Assembly (NCBI GenBank): GCA_007026445.1
Contig: VDMD01000033.1
Location: 1 to 64,000, forward strand
DNA length: 64,000 nucleotides
Source of the DNA: Schizophyllum amplum
Taxonomy: Eukaryota; Basidiomycota; Agaricomycetes; Agaricales; Schizophyllaceae
Reading direction: 5' to 3'
Part shown: piece after piece, positions 10,985 to 21,477 of the stretch
Position numbering within the stretch: position 1 is the first letter of the stretch
How the letters are laid out: every line of letters begins with the position of its first letter
Translations under genes and position numbers: made by a program
Notes under the pieces: generated by a model
Told to the model about the DNA's origin: nothing
What the model saw: only the letters and a program-made list of their open reading frames with translations
Database searches by the model: none

Positions 10985-11597
10985 ATGTTCAAATACATGA
11001 CCGGCGATGTACGCTCTGGCCGCTCCCTTTTGCGCGCACATTGTGAACGGCGGCGTCGCAGGACCTCGCGCAGATGATGAAGAGCGACAAGACGCCCGCG
11101 AAGGATTTTCTCGTCGTCGACGTGCGCGATGACGACTATGAGGGAGGGAACATCAAGGGCGCGATGAACTACCCGTCTCGCGAGTTTTTGTTGAATGTCG
11201 ACAAGCTCGTCGCGGAGACGAAGGACGTGCCGGTCATGGTATTTCATTGCACGTTATCGCAGGTCCGGTGCGTAGCATCGCTCAAACGCGGTCCCTGGTA
11301 TTGACTGGCCAGCAGAGGACCGAAGGCTGCGCGGGTGCGTCGCGGCGACGAAGCGGGCTTTGCTTCGCTAACGGTCACGAAAGATCTACCAAGAGACGCG
11401 CGAGAACATCATCGACGCCGCGCCAGAGCAAGCCGTCTATGTTCTCAGGAACGGTTTCTCCGACTTCCAGATCAAGTACAAGGTGCGCCTACCATACGTG
11501 ACATTTCATCTCACTGGACTCACCCGGCGCCCTGCAGGACGACCCTCTCCTCGTTGAGAACTGGGATAGGGATGTGTGGGCGTCGGAATGGAGCTGA
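10985..11597 (+). CDS. Ibp1/Acr2-like rhodanese phosphatase (CDC25-related)
   Basis: Five exons (10985-11008, 11062-11267, 11316-11334, 11384-11482, 11538-11597) close in frame at 135 residues. The single rhodanese domain carries VVDVRDDDYEGGNIKGA and the active-site loop HCTLSQVRGPKAAR, a CX5R cysteine loop spliced across an intron. This signature is typical of fission-yeast Ibp1 and yeast Acr2, small cytosolic or nuclear phosphatases or arsenate reductases. Length matches the family (about 130-150). A first exon of eight codons and a 19-base third exon are unusual but required to restore the conserved motif. I favour an Ibp1-type phosphatase; arsenate reductase activity is possible. Confidence 0.85.
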
Positions 11598-12113
11598 TAA
11601 GGCAGCCCTTGCGTCCTGACCCGGACCTGACTCTGCAAGACACTCTGCAAAGCATCGATACAGACTCGTGTAAAAATGTACACAGCGGCAACCTACCGAT
11701 GTGCCCCGACAGCCCGGTCTTCCGTCCCTTTCCCGCGATTTCGTCTGCCCGGTTGGTTCGCCCACGGCAGGTAGCGATAAGTGCGCCACCCGGTCTTCCA
11801 ACGACGGGCATCATTTAGGCATCACCGTCCCATGCCGTCCCAGGAGGACTGATAAGGCCTCAACCTTCCTATCTCACTGGCTGATGGTTCTTTTGAAACC
11901 GATGCGATAGAATCCGAGGGCGACGATGTAGTCATTGCGTGATAGCATTTTAGTGCTCAACGACGATAGTGCTGACGGACGATGGTGCGTGCGCCCTCCC
12001 GAATGCCACAGCATGCCGAAGGGTGGGGCACTATAAATCATCACCAGGCGTGCGACGACCTCTAGCTAGTCTCCCTCCGCGGCTCTCCTACAGGCTCCTC
12101 TTGATTCGGCGCG
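11598..12113. other. Intergenic spacer upstream of MFS gene
   Basis: No gene or repeat recognised. It lies between two plus-strand genes and should contain the terminator of the phosphatase gene and the promoter of the transporter. A tataaatc stretch lies near 12032. Confidence 0.4.
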
Positions 12114-14219
12114 ATGGACAGCAGCGACAAGCTCGAGAAGAACACGGCAGTGGCGACCACGGAGCCGGCTGTGGATTACGATGCATCGCGCCCAGCGAAG
12201 TACGACAGATCGCAGTACGAGTTCACCGCGGAAGAGCTCGCCGCGTACGACGTGGACCCCGCCGTCGTGGCGCGCCTCCGGCGAAAACTCGACTTGCACC
12301 TCATGCCCATCATCTTCTGCATGTACCTCTTCTCCGCTCTGGACAGAGGGAATTTGGGTGCGTTTTACTCCACGCAAGAACGAGCGGTACATTGACGTCT
12401 TGTGCAGGCAACGCCAAGACGGATGGGCTGAACGCGGACCTCGGGCTTGTGGGAAACCAGTACAACAACATTCTCACTGTGCAGAGCGTCACGTTCTCTA
12501 CGATGGCCGTGGTCGGTGGCTATCTCAGCAAGCGCTTCGGAGCTGCGCGCATGATGCCCATGTACATGATCTTCTGGGGATCGATGGCGATGATTGTGCG
12601 TCTACACATCCTTCAATGGGCACCATGGCTAACGCGCTTCACAATTTATCTCAGAACTCTGCATGCAAGAACTACAGCGGCGCGATCGCGGTCCGGTACT
12701 TCTTGGGCACTTTTGAGGGATTCTTCGGTGCGTCCAGCTTCAAATCCCTTGGCGGCGTGCGTTCTAACGATGTCCACGATCAGGCCCTACGGTCCCCATC
12801 TACCTCACATCCTTCTACACGCGCGGCGAGCTCGCTAGGCGGCTGGCGGTGTGGTACAGCGCGGCCGCGTTTTCCGGCGCGTTTTCCGGCCTGTTGGCGT
12901 ACGGTGTGTTCCAGATCAATAGTAGCAAGATCGGTGGATGGCAGATCCTCTTCCTGCTGGAGGGGGGGATGACGATCGTGTGCGGTGCGATCGCCTTGTA
13001 AGTGCCGATGTACTTCTCTTGAGGTGGCCGCTGACACCGGGATCAGTATCTTGTTGCCGTTGTTCCCCCAACGTGCCAAGTTTTTGTCGGAGAAGGAGAA
13101 GGAGACCGCTGTGGTGAGTTTGCATTGCTACCTCTGAAGCGCGCCGTGTCTGACGCTGTTGTAGGTTCGGCTGCTGAGTATGTGCGGCTATGGCTGATGT
13201 TGGGCCGTGTGCTAATCCATCAACAGAGGATTCGTCGAAGATGATTGACGCTCCTTTCAAGTGGAGCGAGTTCCTCGCCCCTGCGAAGGACTGGAAGTTC
13301 TATGTCCTTATCATCTTCGCTCTTGTACGTTTTTTCTCAGAAAGACGGCGACTGTGATTGACCTCCCGCTTACAGTGTTACGGAACCGCATCCTCGTATG
13401 TCACTTCTTCAACGTCTACCTTCAGCCGATCTGACGATCTACCTCAGGACTGCGACGACTTTCCTGCCCCAGCTGCTCTCCCGCTTTGGATTCTCGACAG
13501 TCAAGACCAACTTGTACACAGTTGCGCCGAACTTGGTTGCCGTCTGCTACCTTTTCGCGATCGCTTTCTTGTCCGACTACACCCGGCAGAGGACTCTGTT
13601 CCTTATGCTGGCGCTCGCTACCACGATGACGGGTTGCATCATCCTTGCCGCGGAGCCCGTTTCGGCGATCGGCGTTGGGTACTTTGCGTGCTTCCTCATC
13701 CAGTGCGGGGCGCAAGTTCCGACTGTCATCTTCCAGTGCGCCTGATCCTCGTCGTTCTCGTTGTTCCGCGCTCATATTCCTTTACAGCTCCTGGCATAAC
13801 AACAACGACCCCTCAGAGAACGGTCGTGCCTTCCGAACGTGAGCATTGCGTACACTTGCTCGTCTGAAAGGACTGACGGACATCTACAGTGGCTGCCTGA
13901 CGTTCGCTGCGAACGCTGGATCGCTCATCAGTGCCAACATCTTCCTCGATACATGGGCACCGAAGTATACCAAGGCGCTCATCATCTCCGCCTGTCTGCA
14001 AATGCTCGGCATCACCATTCTCCTCGTGATGCGCACGTACATGATGCTGCAGAACCGTGCGCGCAACCGGGAGCAGGGTGTCAACTGGGTGAGCAAAGCC
14101 AATGTGTATACATCAAGGTTCTGGGCGCTCATGCATACACACTCCAGGCGTCAAAGGACGTGCCGACGGCAGTCCTCGCGGAGGGCCCCAAGCATCCCAG
14201 CTTCCGCTACGTATTATAA
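12114..14219 (+). CDS. MFS transporter, allantoate permease / anion:cation symporter family
   Basis: Twelve exons (12114-12357, 12408-12595, 12655-12727, 12784-12997, 13047-13113, 13165-13177, 13227-13324, 13376-13395, 13448-13735, 13788-13838, 13890-14088, 14148-14219) join in frame to 508 residues. The signature LDRGNLGNAKTDGLNADLGLVGNQYN across the first intron is the family hallmark of Dal5/Tna1-type carriers. It is followed by paired membrane segments (YLSKRFGAARMMP loop 2-3, GTFEGFF, GWQILFLLEGG) and a second six-helix half. Such plasma-membrane symporters import organic anions such as allantoate, nicotinate or related vitamins; substrate cannot be assigned. Exons 6 and 8 are only 13 and 20 bases. 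The stop lies 37 bases from the stop of the convergent Dicer gene. Confidence 0.9.
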
Positions 14220-14256
14220 TGTACTTCTGCCCACGACTAGACTTGTATCATATCTG

Positions 14257-17200
14257 CTACTTCGCTTCTGGATGCGCTCTCTTGCGCTTGCCCATCATCA
14301 TCGCACCTTTCGTGTCGCCCTCGCGCACCTTCAACACGCGTACCGCCTTCTCTGCCGCGGTGAATTTGACCTCAGTCAAGCTGACCTTGCCGTGGTAGGC
14401 ATCCTCGTCCTGTGCAACCTCTTCGCCGTCGACAAGCACTCTGCACACTGCTTTCCCCCGCTCCTTCGCACACTTCAGCTCGAGCTCCTTCCCGCTCTTT
14501 TGCGCCCACACGGACAACCGTGACAAAGGATGCAACACGTCCAGGTCCTCATCTACCACCCGTTCCAGCACTCGCGTGATCCCAAGGGTGCGTATGACGC
14601 TCGCTGCCACCTCCAAATCGCCCTCGGCGTCCAAGTACACTGCGCCAATCAGGCTCTCAACTACGTCGCTGAAGAACTTGGGCGCCTGCATGCGCGTTAA
14701 CGCAGCCCATGGGAAGATGTCGCCCGTGTCGAGAGCTTCAGTGATGTTATCCTCTAGACGACGAAAGCGCGTGAAGGTGTTGTTCTGGTCGTCAATCACG
14801 GTCGGGCTCGAATGTAACATGCACTGCCAAAGGTAGATGTCCTGTGCCTCGGACTTCATCTCGACATGCCAGTCAGGCGCACTAGGGCGAGGCATATGCT
14901 TGTCGACAGCGATGTGAGAGCGCAGGCAGACGAACGCGAGGAAGTGCATGTTGACGACGGCGCTACGGCGAAGATGAATGTGGCCTGGGCTGTACTTCTT
15001 CTTCGAAGCGAAGATATAAGGTGTAACGACCATGTCGAGCACCGCATCACCGAGGAATTCCAGCCGCCCGTATGACGGAGTCGGAAGCGGCTCCTGGTAG
15101 CTAGCATGCGTAAGGGCTTCTATCAGGAGAGCCTTGCGCTTGAACGTGTACCCAAGCATACGTTCGACATACTGCAACTCCGCCGGTGTCTGCTCCAAGG
15201 TGACGGTCCGCGACAAGATAGCGGTGATCCGTGCAGATGTTGTGTCCCACTTCATGCCAAGGTCGAAGAACTGAGCGCATTTACGTCCCAAGGACATTCC
15301 ACCGTGAACATAGGCAGCACCGATGAGCGACTCAATGACGTCGGCGAGGACTGTGGACTGCATGAGCAGTATCTCGAAGATAAAAATGAGACCCACCTTT
15401 GGTTGACAACTTCCCATCATCTTGGTTCTTCTTCTTCTTCTTCTTCCTCTTGTCCTTCGGCGTAGTCGAAGACTCCTCGCTGGACTGCTTGTTCTCCTCT
15501 TTGCTATCGTCACCTCCTTTCGCCGCCGCAAGGTCCTTGCCTTTCTTGGAAGGCTCTGCCAACGGTGGAGATCCAGCTGGAAGGCAGTACTTTGGCTTCC
15601 ATTTCTTGCCGATGAGTCTGTCTGGTCTTGGATGAGGCAGTTTTACTAAACGCTCCTGTGCGGTGCTCACCGCGTACGATCCATTGGAATATATGTCTTC
15701 GTACGCTGATTTTTGCGAGGCGTACGTTAGAGACGGTGTGGTCCTTCTGCTTTGCCAAGTAGCCTTCGTGCCTTGGCTGAGTTAGGCAGGGCCAAGCATC
15801 CCAGACAGGAGGAGTACTTACCACAGTGGGTATTCAGCGAACAGCTGAATGGAGGCAAGGAATTTCAACACCGTGTCGCCCATTGTCTCCAAGCGCTGAT
15901 AGTTGTCTGCCTCTTGGGAAACAGGTGCAGTCATTGCCACCGCAAGCAAGGGCCTAGATATGTTCACCATCGGTGTGTCCGCGAAGAGGCTCGTTCGGAG
16001 GGAATCGACGGTGAAAGCGACTTCCATGGCTCGAAGTGTGGAAGGGAGAAGAGTAGCATATTCTGCGTCTTCTGCGCTCTGCAGAATTATTGACGCATAC
16101 TTCGGGACCAGATAGATTAGCCTAGGTTCGGGAGGCGGCAATGCTGGATCACGGGAAGGCAGCGGTGCAAGGAAGTTTACTCGCGCGGGGAGTGGCTGCA
16201 CAACAAGAAGGGGATATGTGATGCCTTCGAAATCATCGAAACGCTCGTAGCGGGCGCGCAATTTCTCCTCCTCCTCTTCAGCAAGAGGCTCATAGGACCA
16301 GCGCACGAAGCCGAACGTCTTGCCGAACTCCGAGCCTTCGCGGACCAAAACAATATCGTCAGGATAGCTGAAGGCTTCGCCGAAGGTTTGTGCGTTGACG
16401 AGACCATGTCGCAAGGGCCGGTCATCATAGTCGGCATGCCCGGTCCACCAAGCGCGTCGTCGACTCCAGACTTGGTCATCAGCGTCGAAACGACTGGGTA
16501 GAACGAGGTAGGCAAAGTCGACGTCGTCCCATTTCATACGCGCCCCGCTTTGCGCCCAGAAAAGCCTCCGAGTATACTCGACCGCCTGAGCTACCCTGTC
16601 GTCCGTGGCACTGGGTTCTCCTAGACGCCTAAGGGTGACGCGAAGCGGATCAGTTCCCCGCCTGTTCAGCTCAGGCCCGTCTCTCTCAGTCCATTCGACC
16701 ATCGGCGTCTTCGTCAGAAGCAGAAGCGCCGGCAGATGTCCGATCCGCAGTACAGCGGAGTACCATCCGCTGCCGCCATCTTGCCGCGCACTCCATGGAT
16801 CCATCTGTTCTGTCACGTTTGCCATACCAGCGCGTCGCTCCACGTCCTTCAACATCTCGCGCACCTCCTCCTCGCGCTCCGGCTCCACGACGGAGGTGAA
16901 CGGCAGCAGATTGTCGTTGAGCAACCCACGCTTGTGCAGGGTCGTGTACGCAACGAAGGCCACATGCCTTGACGCAGAGATCCTGGTCCGATAGATACAA
17001 GGGACTGTGAAGGTACGGACCTCGAGCGGTACAGCGCGGGGTAAGGTGACAGCCGCTCCGAAGGGGCCAGTGTACACCGGAACCTCGGTTTGCGGGGCAG
17101 CGTGCCATCCAGGGGGCATTTCCGGGGGATCCAGGTCGTATATGGGCCGATTGTCGGTGTGCGCCGAGAAAGGGATCATGGCACAAAAGTGCTCCAAATG

Positions 17201-19174
17201 GGGTAGCGCAGAGTGTAGAGTTACGATCGCTCTACTAGGGATCAGCAAAGAAATGGATCGGAGCAGAAGAGGACTTACCCGGTCGTGGGACTACTGTATA
17301 TGAGCTCTTCGTCTTCGTCATCGCCCGTCCCGTCAGCCCATCGAGCGGTTTCGTCAGCGTACTCCGCCCGTCTAGGATCCTGGTATTTCTCAACCATCTC
17401 CCTTTCAAGTCGCTCCCATTCGCTGACGTCCTTCCGTTGTCCACTGTCTGACGAGAGCATGAGCACAAACACGCTTCGCTTCCTTCGTGCGCGTCCGCGG
17501 CTCTGTACCCAGCTCGCCATGTTCGGCGGGGGGTCCCATCGCACGACACACCCGCACGCCTGGATGTCGATACCCTCCTCCGCGACAGACGTCGACACTA
17601 TCACGTTCTTGATTCCAAGACGGAAGTCCGCGAGCGTCTCGTCCAGCTTCTCATCTAGTAGTACGCGCGTGATGTCAAGAAACGAGTGCCGATGAGTGCT
17701 CTCCGAGGTGCCCACGAGGTTCCCCACTGAAAACTCCCGGCTAGTGACGGGGTGTCGCCGCAAGAGCTCAGCCAGAGCAAAAACAGAGTCGCGCCGCGTA
17801 ACGAATACGAGAGCGCTGAACGCCTCGTTCGCAGCCTCCGCCTCGAATTTCTCGTGCACGAGCGTGTTGACGAGCGCGTGCACTTTCTCGGTCGAGTCAT
17901 CGAGGATGTCATCCGCAGCATACGAGACAGGATTGACGGCGACGCGGTCGAGAATGCCCAACAAGTACTTCTTCTCCTGGTTTCCCCAGCTCGAAAGACT
18001 GATGATGGAGTTGCCTAGACGCGCTGCTTTTCGAACCTCCTGCACGACGGTCCAGACGTACCAGTCAGCGGCCCATGCACCAAGATCGCGGCATATGTCT
18101 TCGGCCGTGCGTTGGAACGCGGTGAGGCCCGTGTGTGTGAACGTCTGCTTCTTGTGCAGCGCTTTGGAAAGCTTCTGGTCGGTGCGATGGTGTTCTGGCG
18201 TCCCCGGAACGAGCGTTGGAAGTCTTCTACGCATGCCTATAACTGCCGGATCTTGCTCAATGTCCACTCCATTGATGACGAACTGCAGAGCAGCAAGGTT
18301 GGTAGAGAAAGGCGCATCGTCCTCTCCTGGGGTTGAATATAGGACGTGCTTGAACGTAGGACGGTGGACATGGGACAAAAGTTCTTTGCGATGTACGCGC
18401 GGCGCACAGATGGTGGCGTCCAGATTACGTTCGATGGTGCTGAAGAAAATCAGGAAAAAACAATCACTCCAAGCCACAAGTTGGAGGCTTACCGGAACGC
18501 TTTCTCGATATTACCTCCATAGATTGGGCTCGCTGTAAGTCCTAGAACGGCCGGGCGAGCAAAGGGGACCACTTGTCCCGGTGTAATCAGCGAGTCCACG
18601 TTCATCACATTTACGGGTATCTGCGTGTAGAATTCGAGCATGATGCGATTGTACGGGTGATTGTCCACGGCGTGATGGGCCTCGTCGAATACAAGCAGGC
18701 TTATGTCGCGGCCAAGGCTTATATATCCATGTCGCAAGGCGTCAAGCAGGACTTGGGGAGTAGACACCATAATGTTATGCTCGCGCAGGACGCGCGTCCA
18801 AAGGGCGACATCCTTCCATTGATCGGGTTCAAGTGCGCCAGAGACCAGGCCGACGGGAACGGGGAGGGCACGCTGTATGACGCTGCGTTGCTGCTCGCAG
18901 AGACCGACTGTAGGCGCGAAGAACCAGGCAATCTAGATAGTTGTCCAATGAGCTGAGACATGTTGAGGCGGCGGCCCCAACATACCTTGCTCTTTTGACG
19001 CTCCATTTCGTGCTTGAGGCGCAGGACGGCGATGTGCGTCTTCCCAGAGCCTGTATCGAGAGCAATGATGATGTTCCTCCGGAGACTCTGCCCGAGCATC
19101 TCTTGCTGATAGTTGCGCGTCTGAGGAAGCGATCCCGGGTCGTGACCCTCCGATGGCTTCTGTGGGTCGGTCAT
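14257..19174 (-). CDS. Dicer-like ribonuclease
   Basis: Seven exons (19174-18986, 18932-18493, 18439-17279, 17234-15822, 15771-15671, 15621-15397, 15350-14257) close in frame to 1,540 residues. Domains in order: DExD/H helicase ([11 protein letters not shown]alker A near residue 37, VFDEAHH, LTASP), helicase C-terminal domain ([20 protein letters not shown]), a Dicer-dimerisation-like region, and two RNase III domains. RNase IIIa has [12 protein letters not shown] and, after a Lys-rich insert, [14 protein letters not shown]. RNase IIIb has [12 protein letters not shown] and [14 protein letters not shown]. All acidic metal-binding residues are present in both, so it should cut double-stranded RNA into small RNAs. 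The C-terminal tail looks like a degenerate double-stranded-RNA-binding domain. No clear PAZ domain, as is usual in fungi. Confidence 0.95.
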
Positions 19175-19562
19175 GTTTTGTTGGAGGGCTTCTGCAGTCG
19201 TCTGGCCGCTGCTAGGATCCTGAGATGAGGGGGAAAGCAGAGGCGAGTGGGCGCTTAAGTGGGCGCTAAATCGGACTGTGCCTTCTCTGGATCAGTATTA
19301 TAACCCATGTGCGTGACAAAATGGAGCAAAAAGGTGGGGGACATGTCTTCGGGGTGATTGAAATTCGGGCCCCTCCTCGTAAGAGTATGAGCAGGAGATC
19401 GTAATTGTACAAGTTGTTAGTTTTGGCAGAAACGCAGTTGCACGACGGAACGTGCATGCTTTCCCACGCCCTCAGACTGATTATAAGGTCCCAAAAAGGT
19501 TTTGCGGAGAAAACCAGCGTCAGTCTTTGAGAAGATGGCATTTAGAAGTATGAACATTGTTT
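19175..19562. other. Intergenic spacer upstream of Dicer
   Basis: About 390 bases between the Dicer start and the 3' end of the F-box-like gene, both on the minus strand. It should contain the Dicer promoter. No gene, repeat or clear motif was recognised. Confidence 0.4.
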
Positions 19563-21303
19563 CTACATGGACATCTTGTCCGGGATCTTGAACATCTCGA
19601 TGTATTCCGAGATCACGAACGTGCGAATATCCTCATAGTCGGTCCACGACGTCGACCCCTTCCCGTCCCACCTCACCGAAGTCAGGCGACGCAGTGCAGA
19701 CACAACGCCCGCATCCACACCTTCACATCCGTCGATGACCACTCCAGGGATATAGCTTCCCGCGATTTTTAAGCGTCGTCGTTCAGCGCAAGCCCATACA
19801 ATCATAAGAACGAGCTGCAGGACTGATTGCGGCGGTCGAGCTGTCGGCTTCGACGCGTACAGCCCAACGAGGGCGACCGAGAGATCGATGCCCACGATGC
19901 GAATGCTCTGTAGGTCTGGAAAGATCTGGATGGTGTTCCCATGTGAGTCACGTTGGATTTCGTTGTGTTTGTAGTATCCGGTGTTGATACCGATAGAGAG
20001 CATCCGGCGAATCAGGATGGCCTCGAGAAGGAGAGGGGGCGGTTGAGCGTTGATGTTCCAGCAGGTGACAGCACGAGGAAAGTACATATACCCCTGCCAG
20101 ACGTCCTTGACATCGATGCCGTTCGCAACAATGTGATAGCCTCGAGTGGCGAAGGAGGCAACATCGTAGCGGTCGAACAGACCGACGACGTATCGCATAA
20201 CAGCAAGGCGACTGATGATGGAGGTTGCAGTTGATACCCGCAGCTCGAGCGACTTGCGTGGCCATCCGACGGTGCATACTCGCAGGTGGAGCTCTTCAGC
20301 TCCGTCGTCCGTCTCCACCTGTCCGATGTCCATCTCCAGTGGCTGGTTAACCATTCGGGCACGAAGAAGGCGGATACAGGTGTACAAGTGGTCGAGGTCG
20401 TGTACACGGCCGTGATATTCCAGGTGGAGGAGAGTTTTACGGTCGACAGCAAGACATAGAGAGCGTCCGCTTCCGACCGCGACAAGTGCTGCTTGTAGCA
20501 CGAGAATGTTAGGTTCGTCAGGCCACTGTGGTTCAGGAAGATTTGCGGGGGTATGACGGTTTGCCGAGATCTTCGACAGTGAGCGACTGAAGCTGCGGCA
20601 TGGTTTTGAGAATATTCGCAAGCGTCCACTCCGACTGCGTGGAGGCGGGTCACGCAAGGCAACGGATGAATGCTTTGTAAAGCGCCGATCCTGGGTAGAT
20701 ACATCCCACGAGCTCCACGGTGTGCAGAGAAGGCGCGCACGTCTGTCCGCGCTTCGCAAAGACATCGGGTATAAAGTTGTCATCTTCATTGTGCGTCCCT
20801 CGGTCACGGAGTTCGAGCCGAAGAACTTCCAGCAGGGGCGCCGCCTCCTGGGCGAAGTATGGCAAGAACTCACGTAATTGAGAGCTGGTTCCGGAGACAA
20901 ATAGAGCCCGCATTTGGGCGACACGGACACCGACGAGAGTGACCGCCAGATGCATGTCGGTTTTCTGGAGGTCGATGTCGAACGTGAGTGGGGCATTGGC
21001 GGCGCGACGCAGTGCTGTGAAGGTCCAGAAGGGGTTTGATAGGATGATCCCTCGGGCCCACAATTGGTGACATCCGATCGCTTCCTGTCTCCACTGCTGG
21101 CATACCTGGGAGGGCGCAATCCAGGTAAGATCGTTGTAGAGGGCACCTGGCCCTTGGGGAACACAGCGTATGAATATCTCCCCAAGAATCTCCGGCGGCA
21201 TTTCGTGGGCGGCGCTTTCAGACATGATGGAGGGCTCTTTGGCGTCGAGATCAAGAGGAGTCAAGAGTTCAGTGGTGCGGATCGACGACGACGAAGTGGT
21301 CAC
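19563..21303 (-). CDS. F-box-like protein, reading frame interrupted
   Basis: The N-terminal frame (21303-20650) carries an F-box-like motif at residues about 33-85 (MPPEILGEIFIRCVP...ICxQWRxxA-type, here VCQQWRQEAIGCHQLWARG) and leucine-rich text typical of the large agaricomycete F-box families. It ends at a TGA (20650-20652). Similar text continues just beyond in the same frame (TLANILKTMPQLQSLTVEDL), then jumps through the other two minus frames (PANLPEPQWP; LTNLTFSCYKQHLSRSEADALY) before a long open frame (about 20420-19563, LHLEYHGRVHDLDHLYTC... to stop). Introns of normal size do not explain all jumps. It is either a decaying family member or carries several sequencing indels. F-box proteins of this kind are usually SCF ubiquitin-ligase adaptors of unknown target. 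Confidence 0.55.
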
Positions 21304-21477
21304 CGGTCAAGACCAAGAACGAGGGAAGACTTTAAAGAGGACATGGCAACAATTGGGAGTCGGACAACAATTGGGATGCGGGCCGATTTGCCGGCCGGTA
21401 GCCGCCAACACGGTCACGCGTTCTCCGCGTGTTGACCTGGTGTTGACCACTGCAGTCATCGCGCCGTCGTGCCCGCG

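Noticed and set aside
20650..20652. In-frame TGA in the F-box-like gene as possible selenocysteine or readthrough
   Set aside because: Further frame shifts follow within 150 bases, no recoding element is seen, and fungi of this group lack selenocysteine machinery as far as is known.
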